DNA of 38,860 bases from Chara braunii (GCA_003427395.1 BFEA01000438.1:847223-886082), one strand, 5' to 3'; positions 8,712-16,666 are shown, numbered from the stretch's first letter. Notes: generated by a model not told the origin, from the letters alone. Made by a program: numbers and translations.

Positions 8712-9135
8712 TTAGTCTTCAAAGATCCCGATTTCGGTACTCCAAGCCACTTCTTTCCTTAAGGAAAGAAGCCTATCCTTAAGGAAAGGAGCCTATCCTT
8801 CTCGTCCTCCACCACTTCTCTCGCTCTTTGCCAGCAACGGCATACACTAAATCTTCTGACCTCGACGTTGGTAAGTAAATACCCACGTCTCTTATCTCAG
8901 TCCCTAAGAAGCGCGCGGTCATAACATAAAGGCGACTTAGTTCCCATGCGTTGTCGACCATCTCATAGGCTTCCACCTCATACGGAAACTCCTCCCTTCT
9001 TCCTAGGGTACTCAAGAATGCACACACCGCATCAAACTTCTCTTGCGGCGGTCGGTTCCCAATGATGACCTTGTTCTCCCACTCCTCAAGTTCCTCTGCA
9101 GACTTCTTATGCCTTACTCGTTCATGGCTCAGCAT
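8712..9135 (-). pseudogene. Accessory ORF H, family I domain, frameshifted copy
   Basis: From ATG 9135 the frame runs to a TAA at 8779-8781 and contains FPYEVEAYE and RDVGIYLP, matching family I. Downstream the homology moves into the -1 frame: near 8870-8700 that frame reads CWQRAREVVEDEKDRL and VAWSTEIGIF, aligned with ORF J YWQRASNIVHDEKRRL and LSWSTYVGPF. So one small indel near 8870 broke the frame. A 20-bp tandem duplication (8761-8800) then put a stop into the second frame too. It is in frame with ORF G upstream across TAG 9151-9153. Confidence 0.75.
8761..8800. repeat. 20-bp tandem duplication inside ORF H
   Basis: Two adjacent 20-bp units (8761-8780 and 8781-8800) differ at one base. 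A 20-bp gain shifts the frame, so this copy probably arose after the domain stopped being needed. Confidence 0.9.
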
Positions 9136-9150
9136 TCTTGCCACGCCCGC

Positions 9151-9420
9151 CTAACACAACCGGACTCGTTCTCTGACCAGACGATAGTATTTCCTCCTAG
9201 AGGTCCCTAGTCGTTCCACCTTCAGTAGATAACTGATATCGGTTTGGTTTGTAATTACCCTCAAAGCCAACTCCCTCATACGATCCAGATAAGGATGTAT
9301 GAGTTCAAACTCTTCAAACCCAAAGAGATCTATATTAGGAATTCGGAGGGTCCCCTCAACCTTTACCATTCTCCCTTCTACTATGACCCCGAAGGAGAAC
9401 TGTTCCCTAAGACCCAACAT
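9151..9420 (-). CDS. Accessory ORF G, family III domain
   Basis: It has 89 residues from ATG 9420, which follows the TGA of ORF F by two bases (TGAGGATG), suggesting termination-reinitiation. The segment TLRIPNIDLFGFEEFEL, then a helix, then DISYLLKVERLG, parallels ORF D (ALRLPIPLFVLEEYLGGL ... HVYYALWKEG). No known family was recognised. The TAG stop is in frame with ORF H, so read-through would give a G-H fusion. Confidence 0.68.
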   Translation of the reverse strand: MLGLREQFSFGVIVEGRMVKVEGTLRIPNIDLFGFEEFELIHPYLDRMRELALRVITNQTDISYLLKVERLGTSRRKYYRLVRERVRLC

Positions 9421-9422
9421 CC

Positions 9423-9842
9423 TCACTGACCCCAACTCCTTGCTCTGAGCGTCATATTACTTACAGGCTCCCAATTCCTGCCATCAGTAAAACTGTCGGG
9501 TAGACTAGGTTCGGGAATACCGTAAAACAACACGGGGTTCACGTCACTAAACACCTCTTTCTCATTCTTCTCTAACTCCCTCCTTTCCTTACTGATTATG
9601 TCTCTAATCCAGTTCTTAAGCGACTTGCGATCCGTCTCTCTCTCCCTTAGCAGAGACACGTACGGGCGGATGTCGTATTCTCCCGTGTCGAGATGCTTTA
9701 TTACCAAGACATAAGCTTTCCCCGGAGCATGACTTTCTTCTAGAGATATACAGCTCTCTATTTTGTAAGGGAAGACTCCTCCACTAGTAAAGGGGATTAA
9801 GGCGTCCAGGGCAGCCGTAACCCTAGGGCAGTAACCAGCCAT
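9423..9842 (-). CDS. Accessory ORF F, family I domain (intact copy)
   Basis: It has 139 residues from ATG 9842. Family I signatures are GVFPYKIESC, LDTGEYDIRPYVS, an IRDIISKERRELEK helix in the place of the WQRA helix of ORF J, and GIPEP near the end, matching GIPSP of ORF J. It is followed directly by ORF G with TGAGGATG coupling. No known function. Confidence 0.72.
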   Translation of the reverse strand: MAGYCPRVTAALDALIPFTSGGVFPYKIESCISLEESHAPGKAYVLVIKHLDTGEYDIRPYVSLLRERETDRKSLKNWIRDIISKERRELEKNEKEVFSDVNPVLFYGIPEPSLPDSFTDGRNWEPVSNMTLRARSWGQ

Positions 9843-9900
9843 TTCCCATCTTCTATCGTCTTCTCATTCCCGACTTGCACGTCCCTCGACATAGAGTTCC

Positions 9901-10000
9901 NTACNATGCTCACNCTAAGCCCCCAACCGTGGNNATTGCACTTCCCACATTTCCTCTTCNTTNACGAATAACGGCTCCTCANGCNAGTCTTCCTGNTGAT
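9901..10000. other. Cluster of ambiguous bases
   Basis: About a dozen single Ns lie in this stretch at the acidic end of ORF E, so the end of that ORF cannot be trusted. Confidence 0.9.
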
Positions 10001-10241
10001 GCTCCTCTTCCTCGTCCTCGTCCCAGTCCCCGACTCGCCTATAATACGAGCGCAGCTCGAAGAACCCCAGGAGAGACGCCTCCCTAACCGATGGGTCGAA
10101 CCCCCTCCAACTAAACAGCTCTGCCAACCCTGCTAGATGACTAGGTGGCTCCCGCACACCCCTCTCGAAGGTAGCCCAGAATTCAATCGGTTGATCCTGG
10201 TCAGGTGCTTGCCTTAAAGCTCCTAGGTGAAGCTCCCCTAA
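9915..10241 (-). CDS. Accessory ORF E, family II domain with acidic tail
   Basis: The frame is open from 10241 without an ATG and overlaps the end of ORF D. It reads PIEFWATFERGVREPP, then HLAGLAELFSWRGFDP, SVREASLLGFFELRSYYRR and a run of Asp/Glu. The helical middle resembles family II (ORFs C and I). Several Ns in the acidic tail hide the true end. It may be expressed by a slip from ORF D or may have lost its start. No known family was recognised. Confidence 0.5.
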   Translation of the reverse strand, partial: LGELHLGALRQAPDQDQPIEFWATFERGVREPPSHLAGLAELFSWRGFDPSVREASLLGFFELRSYYRRVGDWDEDEEEEHXQEDXXEEPLFXXEEEMWEVQXPRLGA

Positions 10242-10908
10242 TCAGCTCAACTAGCTCTAGACCTTCGTTACCAAACCGGGGCCCCTCCTTCCAGAGAGCG
10301 TAATAAACGTGGTGTTCGTCACCACTGTGTAGGAGGTCCTGGATTTCTAGAAAACTTAGGTGTAAATGGACCAACCGGTCAAGTCCTCCAAGATACTCCT
10401 CCAAGACAAATAGCGGAATGGGGAGCCTTAATGCCTTCTCTGAGTGTGGTAAAAACCCTCCCCGGGCTAGACGGAGGGACACCGTGACTGATCTAAATGC
10501 TCCTCTTAAGCGGAGCTCCTCCTCCCGGTATCTTTCCACCACCTCCTGAAGTATGCCTATAGCGGGAGTTTCGTCCTCCCACGTACACTGATAAAGACTA
10601 GGTATTACCCCAAAGTTCTTATCGCGCGTGCCTTGCTCCACTGCCCTACGAATGATTTCAGAGAGTTCCGACGTTTGATAGTAGAGGAAACCCTTAACCG
10701 CCAAGTCCACCGATCCCTGAACCACTCTCCCTCGTCTATCCGTATCGAAATCCACAAGCGGCACCACCAACAACCAAACGCCCGGCCGCAACAATATTGA
10801 CCTCCAGGAGCTATCCACTTTGCCGACCCCTGCCACCAAAGTCGATCTACCTGGTAATGTAAACTCTACCCAATCTTCGTCTACGAATACCGGCTCTCTG
10901 TATCCGAA
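10201..10908 (-). CDS. Accessory ORF D, two-part protein ending in a family III domain
   Basis: The frame is open from a TAG at 10909-10911 down to TGA 10201, about 235 codons, with no ATG at the beginning, so its initiation is unclear. The first half is hydrophobic-rich (GVWLLVVPLVDFDTD) and is not assigned. The second half, with ALRLPIPLFVLEEYLGGL, a helix and HVYYALWKEG, aligns by eye with ORF G and more weakly with ORF K. The length suggests a fusion of two modules. No known family was recognised. Confidence 0.6.
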   Translation of the reverse strand, partial: FGYREPVFVDEDWVEFTLPGRSTLVAGVGKVDSSWRSILLRPGVWLLVVPLVDFDTDRRGRVVQGSVDLAVKGFLYYQTSELSEIIRRAVEQGTRDKNFGVIPSLYQCTWEDETPAIGILQEVVERYREEELRLRGAFRSVTVSLRLARGGFLPHSEKALRLPIPLFVLEEYLGGLDRLVHLHLSFLEIQDLLHSGDEHHVYYALWKEGPRFGNEGLELVELIRGASPRSFKAST

Positions 10909-10950
10909 CTATCCCAATTCTACCGGGTGCTCGACCCTACAGTGAGACAT

Positions 10951-11142
10951 CTAGGCGTCGTCCGCCCTTCCGTTTAGTATCCGAGCCCTATCTACCTCTC
11001 CACTTATCTCAGCCTCTCGTAGCTCCTCCCGAATGCGGAACACAATACGGCGTAGCTCTCTACGAGTGGGAACTGGCCTGTCCAAGCAATAAGTAAGGAG
11101 CCACGCAAGTTCGACAGTAGACGTCCCCAGTCGGACCGCTCT
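10951..11142 (-). CDS. Accessory ORF C, family II domain
   Basis: This is a 63-codon open stretch in the same frame as ORF B and directly after its TAG (11143-11145). It has no ATG. The segments LGTSTVELAWLLTYC, RRELRRIVFRIREELREAE and ISGEVDRARIL match the layout of ORF I. It ends in TAGATG, the ATG opening only a very short frame. Its helix-like hydrophobic pattern is preserved, which argues that it was coding. It may be the read-through extension of ORF B. Confidence 0.5.
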   Translation of the reverse strand, partial: RAVRLGTSTVELAWLLTYCLDRPVPTRRELRRIVFRIREELREAEISGEVDRARILNGRADDA

Positions 11143-11724
11143 CTACACTACCGTTAAAAGTCTTTGGTGCACCACTCTAGTACAGAAAATCAGCCCCGTC
11201 AAAAACCTAGGGACCGTCTCCGACCTCACAGAGGTTGCTCTAGGAAGCTCCCAATCATATGCAAACCTCACAGTGTAGACTGCAACGGTATCTACTCCGC
11301 TCCCCTGAGCGAACTCTCTAAAGATCCGGGCATCAAACCTCCGACCTAACGCTGCTAAACAGATGAGGGTTGGATAATGCCTGACACTATCTATCACGAG
11401 ACACNNNNNNNNNNNNNNNNNNNNNNNNNNNNNNNNNNNNNNNNNNNNNNNNNNNNNNNNNNNNNNNNNNNNNNNNNNNNNNNNNNNNNNNNNNNNNNNN
11501 NNNNNNNNNNNNNNNNNNNNNNNNNNNNNNNNNNNNNNNNNNNNNNNNNNNNNNNNNNNNNNNNNNNNNNNNNNGAGGGTTGGATAATGCCTGACACTAT
11601 CTATCACGAGACACTCCCACTCTCTCCTCGACAAGTACAGCCTCACGCTCACATCTGCTCGTAAGGGCCCGCCTCCCTGTCTTTCCTGACACAGGCCCTG
11701 GTCCCGGCCTCTATCCTCACCCAC
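11143..11724 (-). CDS. Accessory ORF B, spans an assembly gap
   Basis: The frame runs through 170 Ns. On both sides of the gap the same 13 residues CLVIDSVRHYPTL appear in the same frame. If the duplicated 40 bp and the Ns are artefacts, the real ORF is about 120 codons. Visible parts are VSVRLYLSRREWE, LAALGRRFDARIFREFA, VYTVRFAYDWELP and SETVPRFLTGLIFCTRVV. It may belong to family III, weakly. There is no ATG at the upstream end. ORF A overlaps it upstream. Confidence 0.5.
   Translation of the reverse strand: MGEDRGRDQGLCQERQGGGPLRADVSVRLYLSRREWECLVIDSVRHYPTLXXXXXXXXXXXXXXXXXXXXXXXXXXXXXXXXXXXXXXXXXXXXXXXXXXXXXXXXXCLVIDSVRHYPTLICLAALGRRFDARIFREFAQGSGVDTVAVYTVRFAYDWELPRATSVRSETVPRFLTGLIFCTRVVHQRLLTVV
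11365..11404. repeat. 40-bp copy on the left of the assembly gap
   Basis: Identical to 11575-11614 on the other side of the Ns. This is best explained as overlapping contig ends rather than biology. Confidence 0.9.
11405..11574. other. Assembly gap of 170 Ns, probably false
   Basis: The gap is bounded by an identical 40-bp sequence on both sides in direct orientation. Collapsing it leaves the ORF in frame, because the offset of 210 bp is a multiple of three. Confidence 0.85.
11575..11614. repeat. 40-bp copy on the right of the assembly gap
   Basis: Identical to 11365-11404. Confidence 0.9.
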
Positions 11725-11867
11725 AGGAAAACACCGTCTCGTACTATTAATCCCTCCTCTCTCGTAGGTCTGTATTTGCTTTTCCCTTCCAGCGGCAAAC
11801 TAATCACGTCGCAAGAGCCCTTCTCCCTGACCAAGAATATTTGAGAAGCCGACTCGATATATATCAT
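11649..11867 (-). CDS. Accessory ORF A, first ORF of the element
   Basis: It has 72 residues from ATG 11867, about 800 nt after the primer-binding site. It looks beta-rich (CDVISLPLEGKSKYRP, then LIVRDGVFLWVRIEAG), has no known family, and overlaps the open frame of ORF B. Being the most 5' ORF with a good ATG, it may be the entry point for translation of the whole chain. Confidence 0.5.
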   Translation of the reverse strand: MIYIESASQIFLVREKGSCDVISLPLEGKSKYRPTREEGLIVRDGVFLWVRIEAGTRACVRKDREAGPYEQM

Positions 11868-12667
11868 TCCTAATCAAGAAACCAAGGGGAACCCTCAATA
11901 AATCTCTCCCTGTGTGACTCTCGGACTGTTGAGCTCATAGACCCCTACGACAGACCCTCTCCGATCCTTCCTGTAACCCTCCAAGACGTCAACAGGCCTA
12001 GGAGAGAACCGCCCTCTGGCGTATCTCCCCCTACCCTCGTGTCAAGGAAGAGGTCGGGTCAGTGTACCATCATCGCTGGCCTACCTCTCTTACCGCGACC
12101 TGAGGACGAGCCGGCCAACTCATGTGCTCGAGGGTGGACCGAAGTCACATGCGGATAAGAAGGCGGTGTCTCACTCGTGCATCCTCACTCCTATCCATGC
12201 CTCTACTCGTTCCCACCCTAGGCATGGTCTCTCTCCGACACGTGCAATGTATCAATCCCCCCAGCTATCCATCATAATCCACTAGCCTGTCTAATCCCGT
12301 TCCCACTCCTTGCAATCCATGGCGCTTCTCCCCTCCCCTTCAGACCCTTCAAGTTCTTCCCCTACTTACAATTTTCTCTCTAGGAATTGATATCAGGGTG
12401 GACTGACAAATTGGGTGGGAAAATCAGAAGGACCCTCTTAATCACAAGGAAATAGCAGAAAGGAAATGCAAAACGAAATCACGAAATGCGAAAATCACAA
12501 TCTCACCGGATCGATCGCAAGGCGACAAAGTGTCGCATCGCCCGGTATCTCGTTGTCTGCTGACCACCGGTAGGTCGATCGCTCGTAGCGTGTACCGGTC
12601 TCCATCGCAGTTTCGTCCTCTCACGTACCCGCGGTTACAGGCGGACCGAAGTCCCGAAAGGCAGCCT
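11868..12667 (-). other. Untranslated leader between PBS and the first ORF
   Basis: About 800 nt with only a short doubtful frame (12442-12624) on the sense strand. It should hold the packaging signal, but nothing specific is visible. Confidence 0.5.
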
Positions 12668-12685
12668 TCCCTGGCAACGGCGCCA
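12668..12685 (-). other. Primer-binding site for tRNA-Asp
   Basis: The plus-strand bases tccctggcaacggcgcca are the 3' end of plant tRNA-Asp (as recalled, TCCCCGGCAACGGCGCCA) with one mismatch at 12672. On the minus strand this is TGGCGCCGTTGCC..., one base after the ACA end of the 5' LTR. A tRNA-Asp primer is known for some plant Ty3/gypsy elements such as Athila. Confidence 0.9.
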
Positions 12686-13315
12686 CTGTCGATCGTCTAG
12701 AAGGGCTCTGTCGGCCTCCAACATAAACCCTATGTCTCACGCCGCGTCTGTCACCCACGGGAGGGTTGGTTGGGGCTCCTGTAACCTGCACATGCCACGT
12801 CAGTACACATCTAAAACAAAGGGCCGCTCAGACTGACTCGAAGCCATGTGATACAAGTCTCAAAGAGTAGGCTGGAAAAAGAACAATATCAGAGTCTCCA
12901 TTCAGTTAAGTACAATGGGGTGCTCTGCACTGTTCCCGATCTCAGGTGAAGTCCCCCTGTCTATGTGCGTGGGGTCTGTTTGAGTGCCTACGGAACACGT
13001 GGATAACCTCCGCCTAACTCTTCCCCTCACGAGGGCTCGCCGATACCTCGCACGCCTGTCCCACGGGATGGTGCTCAAACTCTCTGTATCAGACGTCTCC
13101 TCCCTCGCCCATCAAGGCCATAACTCAAGCTCGGTCGAGACCATGCCTCGTTGGGAACCAGATCCGATAAGACAACGCTCCCGAGGCCCGTTGGTGGAAG
13201 TACCTTTTCAAAGGTCCGGTTCGGAATTGAGCCATTCTGGCGTCCTCGAGCCTCAAGATGACCGGCCAGTGCCTCCAGACCGCCGTAAACCCCTCGGAAT
13301 TCCCGGATCACGGAA

Positions 13316-13540
13316 TACCCCTTCGAAAGCCCTGTTCGGACTCGTGCCTCTTCAGTCCCAACAAAGCTCGCTTAAGCCCGCCTGGGTCACTAGAGTGCCG
13401 TAGGAATGTCAAAAGTCAAAGTACCCTTTCGAAAGCCCGGTTCGGACTCATGCCTCTTCGGCCCCAACAAAGCTCGGATAGACCCGCCTGAGTCGCTAGG
13501 TCACCGTAGGAATATCAAAGGACTCAAAAGTCAAAGTACC
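13316..13540. repeat. Two tandem ~105-bp units in the LTR
   Basis: The units start with accccttcgaaagccctgtt (near 13316) and a near copy (near 13421), and both continue with a shared CCAACAAAGCTCG block. Confidence 0.75.
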
Positions 13541-13599
13541 CGTTCGAAATCCCACTTCATGGTCGTACCTCTTCACAAACATGCCACTTGGAAAGCCCA

Positions 13600-13870
13600 C
13601 TTCAGATTGTGCCTCTTCGTGAACGTACCTTTTGGTCTCGCCTTTCCGCGAGCGTTCCCTTTGGTCGTGCCTTTTCACGAACGTACCCTTTGGTCGTGCC
13701 TTTTGGCGAACGTACCCTTTAGTCGTGCCTTTTCCCGAACGTACTCTTTAGGCGTTCCTTATTATTGAAGTAGCTCTCGGTCGTGCCTTTTCGCGAGAGT
13801 GCCTCTTGGTCGTGCCCTTTCGCAAAAGTACCCCTTGGTCGTGCCTTTTCGCGAAAACACCCCTCCAGAA
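13600..13870. repeat. ~30-bp tandem array in the LTR
   Basis: Roughly eight degenerate units contain TTTGGTCGTGCCTTTTCGCG or variants (for example near 13660, 13690, 13720, 13770, 13810 and 13840). Confidence 0.8.
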
Positions 13871-13889
13871 AGTCTGCTTCTCCTAGTAC

Positions 13890-14110
13890 CTGCTCGGTTA
13901 TTGAGTCCGCCCGGTAAAAGAATCCGCCCGGTATACGCCCGTTCGGTAAGTGTTCGCCCGGTGAGTGTCTCCGCCTGGTAAGAATGTCCGCGTCCGGTAG
14001 AGCGTTCCTTCGGTGAAGTACTCCTTCGGTGGGGTGTCCTCTTCGGTAGAGTACCCCTCCCGGTAAAGTACTCCTCCGGTAACGAGCCCCTTCTGGTTAG
14101 CCACCCCGGT
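13890..14110. repeat. Array of CCGGTAA/TCGGTGA-type 15-20 bp units
   Basis: Short degenerate units around CGCCCGGTAAGAG and TTCGGTAGAGTACCCCT recur about a dozen times. Confidence 0.7.
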
Positions 14111-14479
14111 TGCACCTAACGGAAGGGCCGACACACTGCGCGCTTGAACGCACCCCGAAAAGCCTTGTTCGGCCAAACGTTCCAGTCGGGCCAAAACTCG
14201 GTTCGGCTCAATCTCCCAATCAGCGCCCAAAAGCCCCATGCAGACTGATATCCTTGCCTGTGTGTCCCAAATCCTGCTATGACCTGAGCTCCCCTCATGC
14301 GCCCGACAGCCCGGTAGAGTCTGATAACCGAAGTCCATCAACCGATAGGCATCCTTAAAGTCGTCTCCTTGGATGATGCCCGGATGTACTAACAGGGCGA
14401 ATGCTGACTGTGCGCAAGGCTCGCGATCCCTCCTCCCCTGTGTACAGGCGCTCACACTATTCGCCCCGCTGTCTCGCCC

Positions 14480-15130
14480 ATGGCGCGTGCGTGCGTGGTG
14501 AGCGAGCGCAGCGAGCGCAGTTCCTCTGGGCTGTCATCCTCCCCCGTACACTGATGTGCGCTGGCGCGCGTAGGATCCCCCCCCCCTCGCAGTTCTCTCT
14601 CAGTCGGGAGCTGATATGCGCGGCTGCACGCAGGAATACCCCCGCGGCTCTCTCTCTCCCATGCGCTGATGTGCTCAAGTGCGCGTAGGAACACCCCCGC
14701 GGGTCACCCTCTCCCGTGCGCTGTAGTGCTCAGTTGCGCGTAGGAATACCCCTGCGGGTCACCCTCTCCCGTGCGCTGAAGCGCGTAGATGCGCGTAGGA
14801 ATACCCCCGCGAGTCTCCCTCCCGTGCGCTGAAGCGCGCGGATGCTCGTAGGAACACCCCCGCGGGTCTCCCTCTCCCGTGCGCTGAAACATGCGGATGC
14901 TCGTAGGAATCCCCCCCGCGGTCCTCACTCCCGTGCGTTGACGCGTGCAGCTCTCTCGTCGCGCGCTGGTGCCCGTGGGCGCGCGTGAGTGAGCGCAGCT
15001 GCCCCACGGCCCTCTCTCTCTCGCGTGCGACTGTGCAGCTGTACCCGCGGCCCTCTCTCTCTCCCGTGGGCTGATGCGCACGGGTAAGCGTGACTGTGCG
15101 CAGCTACCCCGCGGCTCCTTCTCACCCGTG
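14480..15130. repeat. ~55-60 bp tandem array in the LTR
   Basis: Degenerate units contain CCGTGCGCTGATG, GCGCGTAGGAA and CCCCCGCGGGT followed by CTCTCTCCC. At least eight are visible, decaying to the right. Confidence 0.8.
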
Positions 15131-15854
15131 CACTGATGCCCGTGGGTGCCCGTGGGTGCCCGCCGTTGCTCGTGCGCTGGTGTCCGTGGGTGTGCGCGAG
15201 TGTGCGTGTGTTGCGCTGCAAGGACGCTAGCGCATATTTCCTAGCCTTCGCTGGCGTATCCGCGGGTGCGCGCAGTCGTGCGCTGCTCCCTGGCGTCTCT
15301 CCCCCGTCCGTAAGTGGGAGCGTGTGGGCGCACGCGGCTACTACGGTGTCTCTCCCGTCTGCGTGTGAGTGCACGCTGGTACGTGATGTTGCGCGCCCGT
15401 CCCAATTGTACGAGCGCGCTCAACTCTGCTCATGTGCGGATCATTCTCCGCTCCTCTCCCGGGCGTGTCTTCTGCCTGTCTCTCTACAGTCCGTGTTGAG
15501 GTGCGCCCGTCGTGCGCATCTCTCTGCGCTTGCAAGAAGTCCTTGCGCTTCTGTTCGTGCGTGGTGGAAACCTCCTGAAGTCCCCTCGCGCCTCTCGCTT
15601 GTGCATCCGAACAGTCTTCCTCCTCGTGCACGTGCGCAGCTTCCTGTACATGCTGGCGCCCTGTGCCCGTCCCGTACGTCTCNGTCCCTGCCCGAGAAGC
15701 GTCCGCCCCCCCGTTCNTGCGTGCCCAAAAGTCCNTNTTTGCCTGTGTGTCTCCCCTCCGTGNGTACCAGGAGCNCNTGCNTGTTGTNCCTCNTGGCTTC
15801 CCTCGTGCGCTTGTCCTTGCAAGCGAGAAGTGCCCCGAACTTGAGCCCTGTTGG

Positions 15855-15868
15855 GCTTATAAAGTTTG
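15855..15868 (-). promoter_or_regulatory. Possible TATA box of the LTR promoter
   Basis: The minus strand reads CTTTATAAG about 800 bp into the LTR. If used, U3 would be about 800 bp and R-U5 about 3.1 kb. No other support is available. Confidence 0.25.
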
Positions 15869-16666
15869 CAGCCTCCGGCCTCGGCCCACTCACGGCCTCA
15901 AAGCGTCGTGGTGGGCCTGCTGCAGTTGCAGCGCCCCGGTACCAATCCTGCGCCCGGGCCTGATTAGACCCCCGAACAGGTTTTGTCGAGGAGGGTCTTT
16001 TTTGTCAGGAATCGGGCCTTTTGCAGCGCCCCGGTACCGGTCCTATTTCCAAGCCTGTCCCGGGCCTACTTCGACCTTGGTGGTCCCCACTCCTAAGTGG
16101 TACCAGTCCCCTCCTTGGGAAAATCACGCGGCCTGCCAAAAACGCTGACCCCGAAGACTCATTTCCGGCTCTAGGCCCGCGCCCTCTTTCTTTTAGTATC
16201 AAGGCCCCCGCGTGGGTCTGCCCCACCGCTTGTCCACGCAGGGCATTCTTTTGGAATTTTGCTACTCTAGGCAATTTCGGCTGCCGCCGCCTCTTAAAAC
16301 GTCCGTAGCCTCACAATAAATGGCCGGTGCCTCCGTTCCCTCGACCATATTGCCGGCCTTTAGTATCATCGCGGCCTTTCACGGTCGTACCCTCTCGTCC
16401 AACCCTTCGGTAGTTGTCTGCTGTGGTAGCCTCTTTGTGTTCGTCGGTAGCTTATGTCTTAGGTCCTCTTCGCAAAAATACCGTTGTTCAACGCTCGAGT
16501 TCGTTTGAACTGAATGTCGTAGCCCGGCCACTCGTTCCGCCAACCTGTCGTGGGATTTTACCCGTGGTTGGTGAGCCTCTGTCAGGTAGAAATCAACAAA
16601 TAGAAACCTTGTAGCGTGCCCTTGTAAGAGAAGTAAAGGGCGGCGTAGGGTTGGAGCCGCCCCACA

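Larger units (their letters stand above)
1..16666 (-). mobile_element. Giant Ty3/gypsy-type LTR retrotransposon, minus strand, 3' LTR cut by the window edge
   Basis: Read on the minus strand the order is 5' LTR, primer-binding site, accessory ORFs, gag, retropepsin, RT-RNase H-integrase, polypurine tract, 3' LTR. Integrase downstream of RT/RNase H is the Ty3/gypsy order. The internal part (538-12686) is about 12.1 kb and one LTR is 3,980 bp, so the full element should be about 20.1 kb, very large for the class. The first 537 bases match 16130-16666 at a constant offset of 16129 with about ten mismatches and no indel, so the insertion is fairly recent. The left end and its target-site duplication lie outside the window. 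Nonsense codons in pol suggest this copy is not autonomous now. Long LTRs and extra ORFs before gag recall the Tat/Ogre/Athila group, but a lineage call would need an RT tree. Confidence 0.93.
12687..16666 (-). repeat. 5' LTR, complete, 3,980 bp
   Basis: On the minus strand it begins TGTGGGGCGG at 16666 and ends CGATCGACA at 12687, one base before the primer-binding site. The first 537 bp are repeated at 1-537. It is GC-rich and packed with short tandem arrays (see separate entries). Several ORFs of 100-275 codons inside it are by-products of these GC-rich repeats, and none looks like a protein. About a dozen single Ns lie at 15683-15793. Confidence 0.88.

Noticed and set aside
12442-12624. 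60-codon ORF in the leader
   Set aside because: No protein texture and no link to the ORF chain.
13600-15130. CRISPR-like array
   Set aside because: Repeats are degenerate and directly adjacent without unique spacers, inside a eukaryotic LTR.
15136-15963. 275-codon plus-strand ORF in the LTR
   Set aside because: Made of GC-rich tandem units with no domain, antisense to the element, and it contains Ns. High GC lowers stop frequency on all strands.
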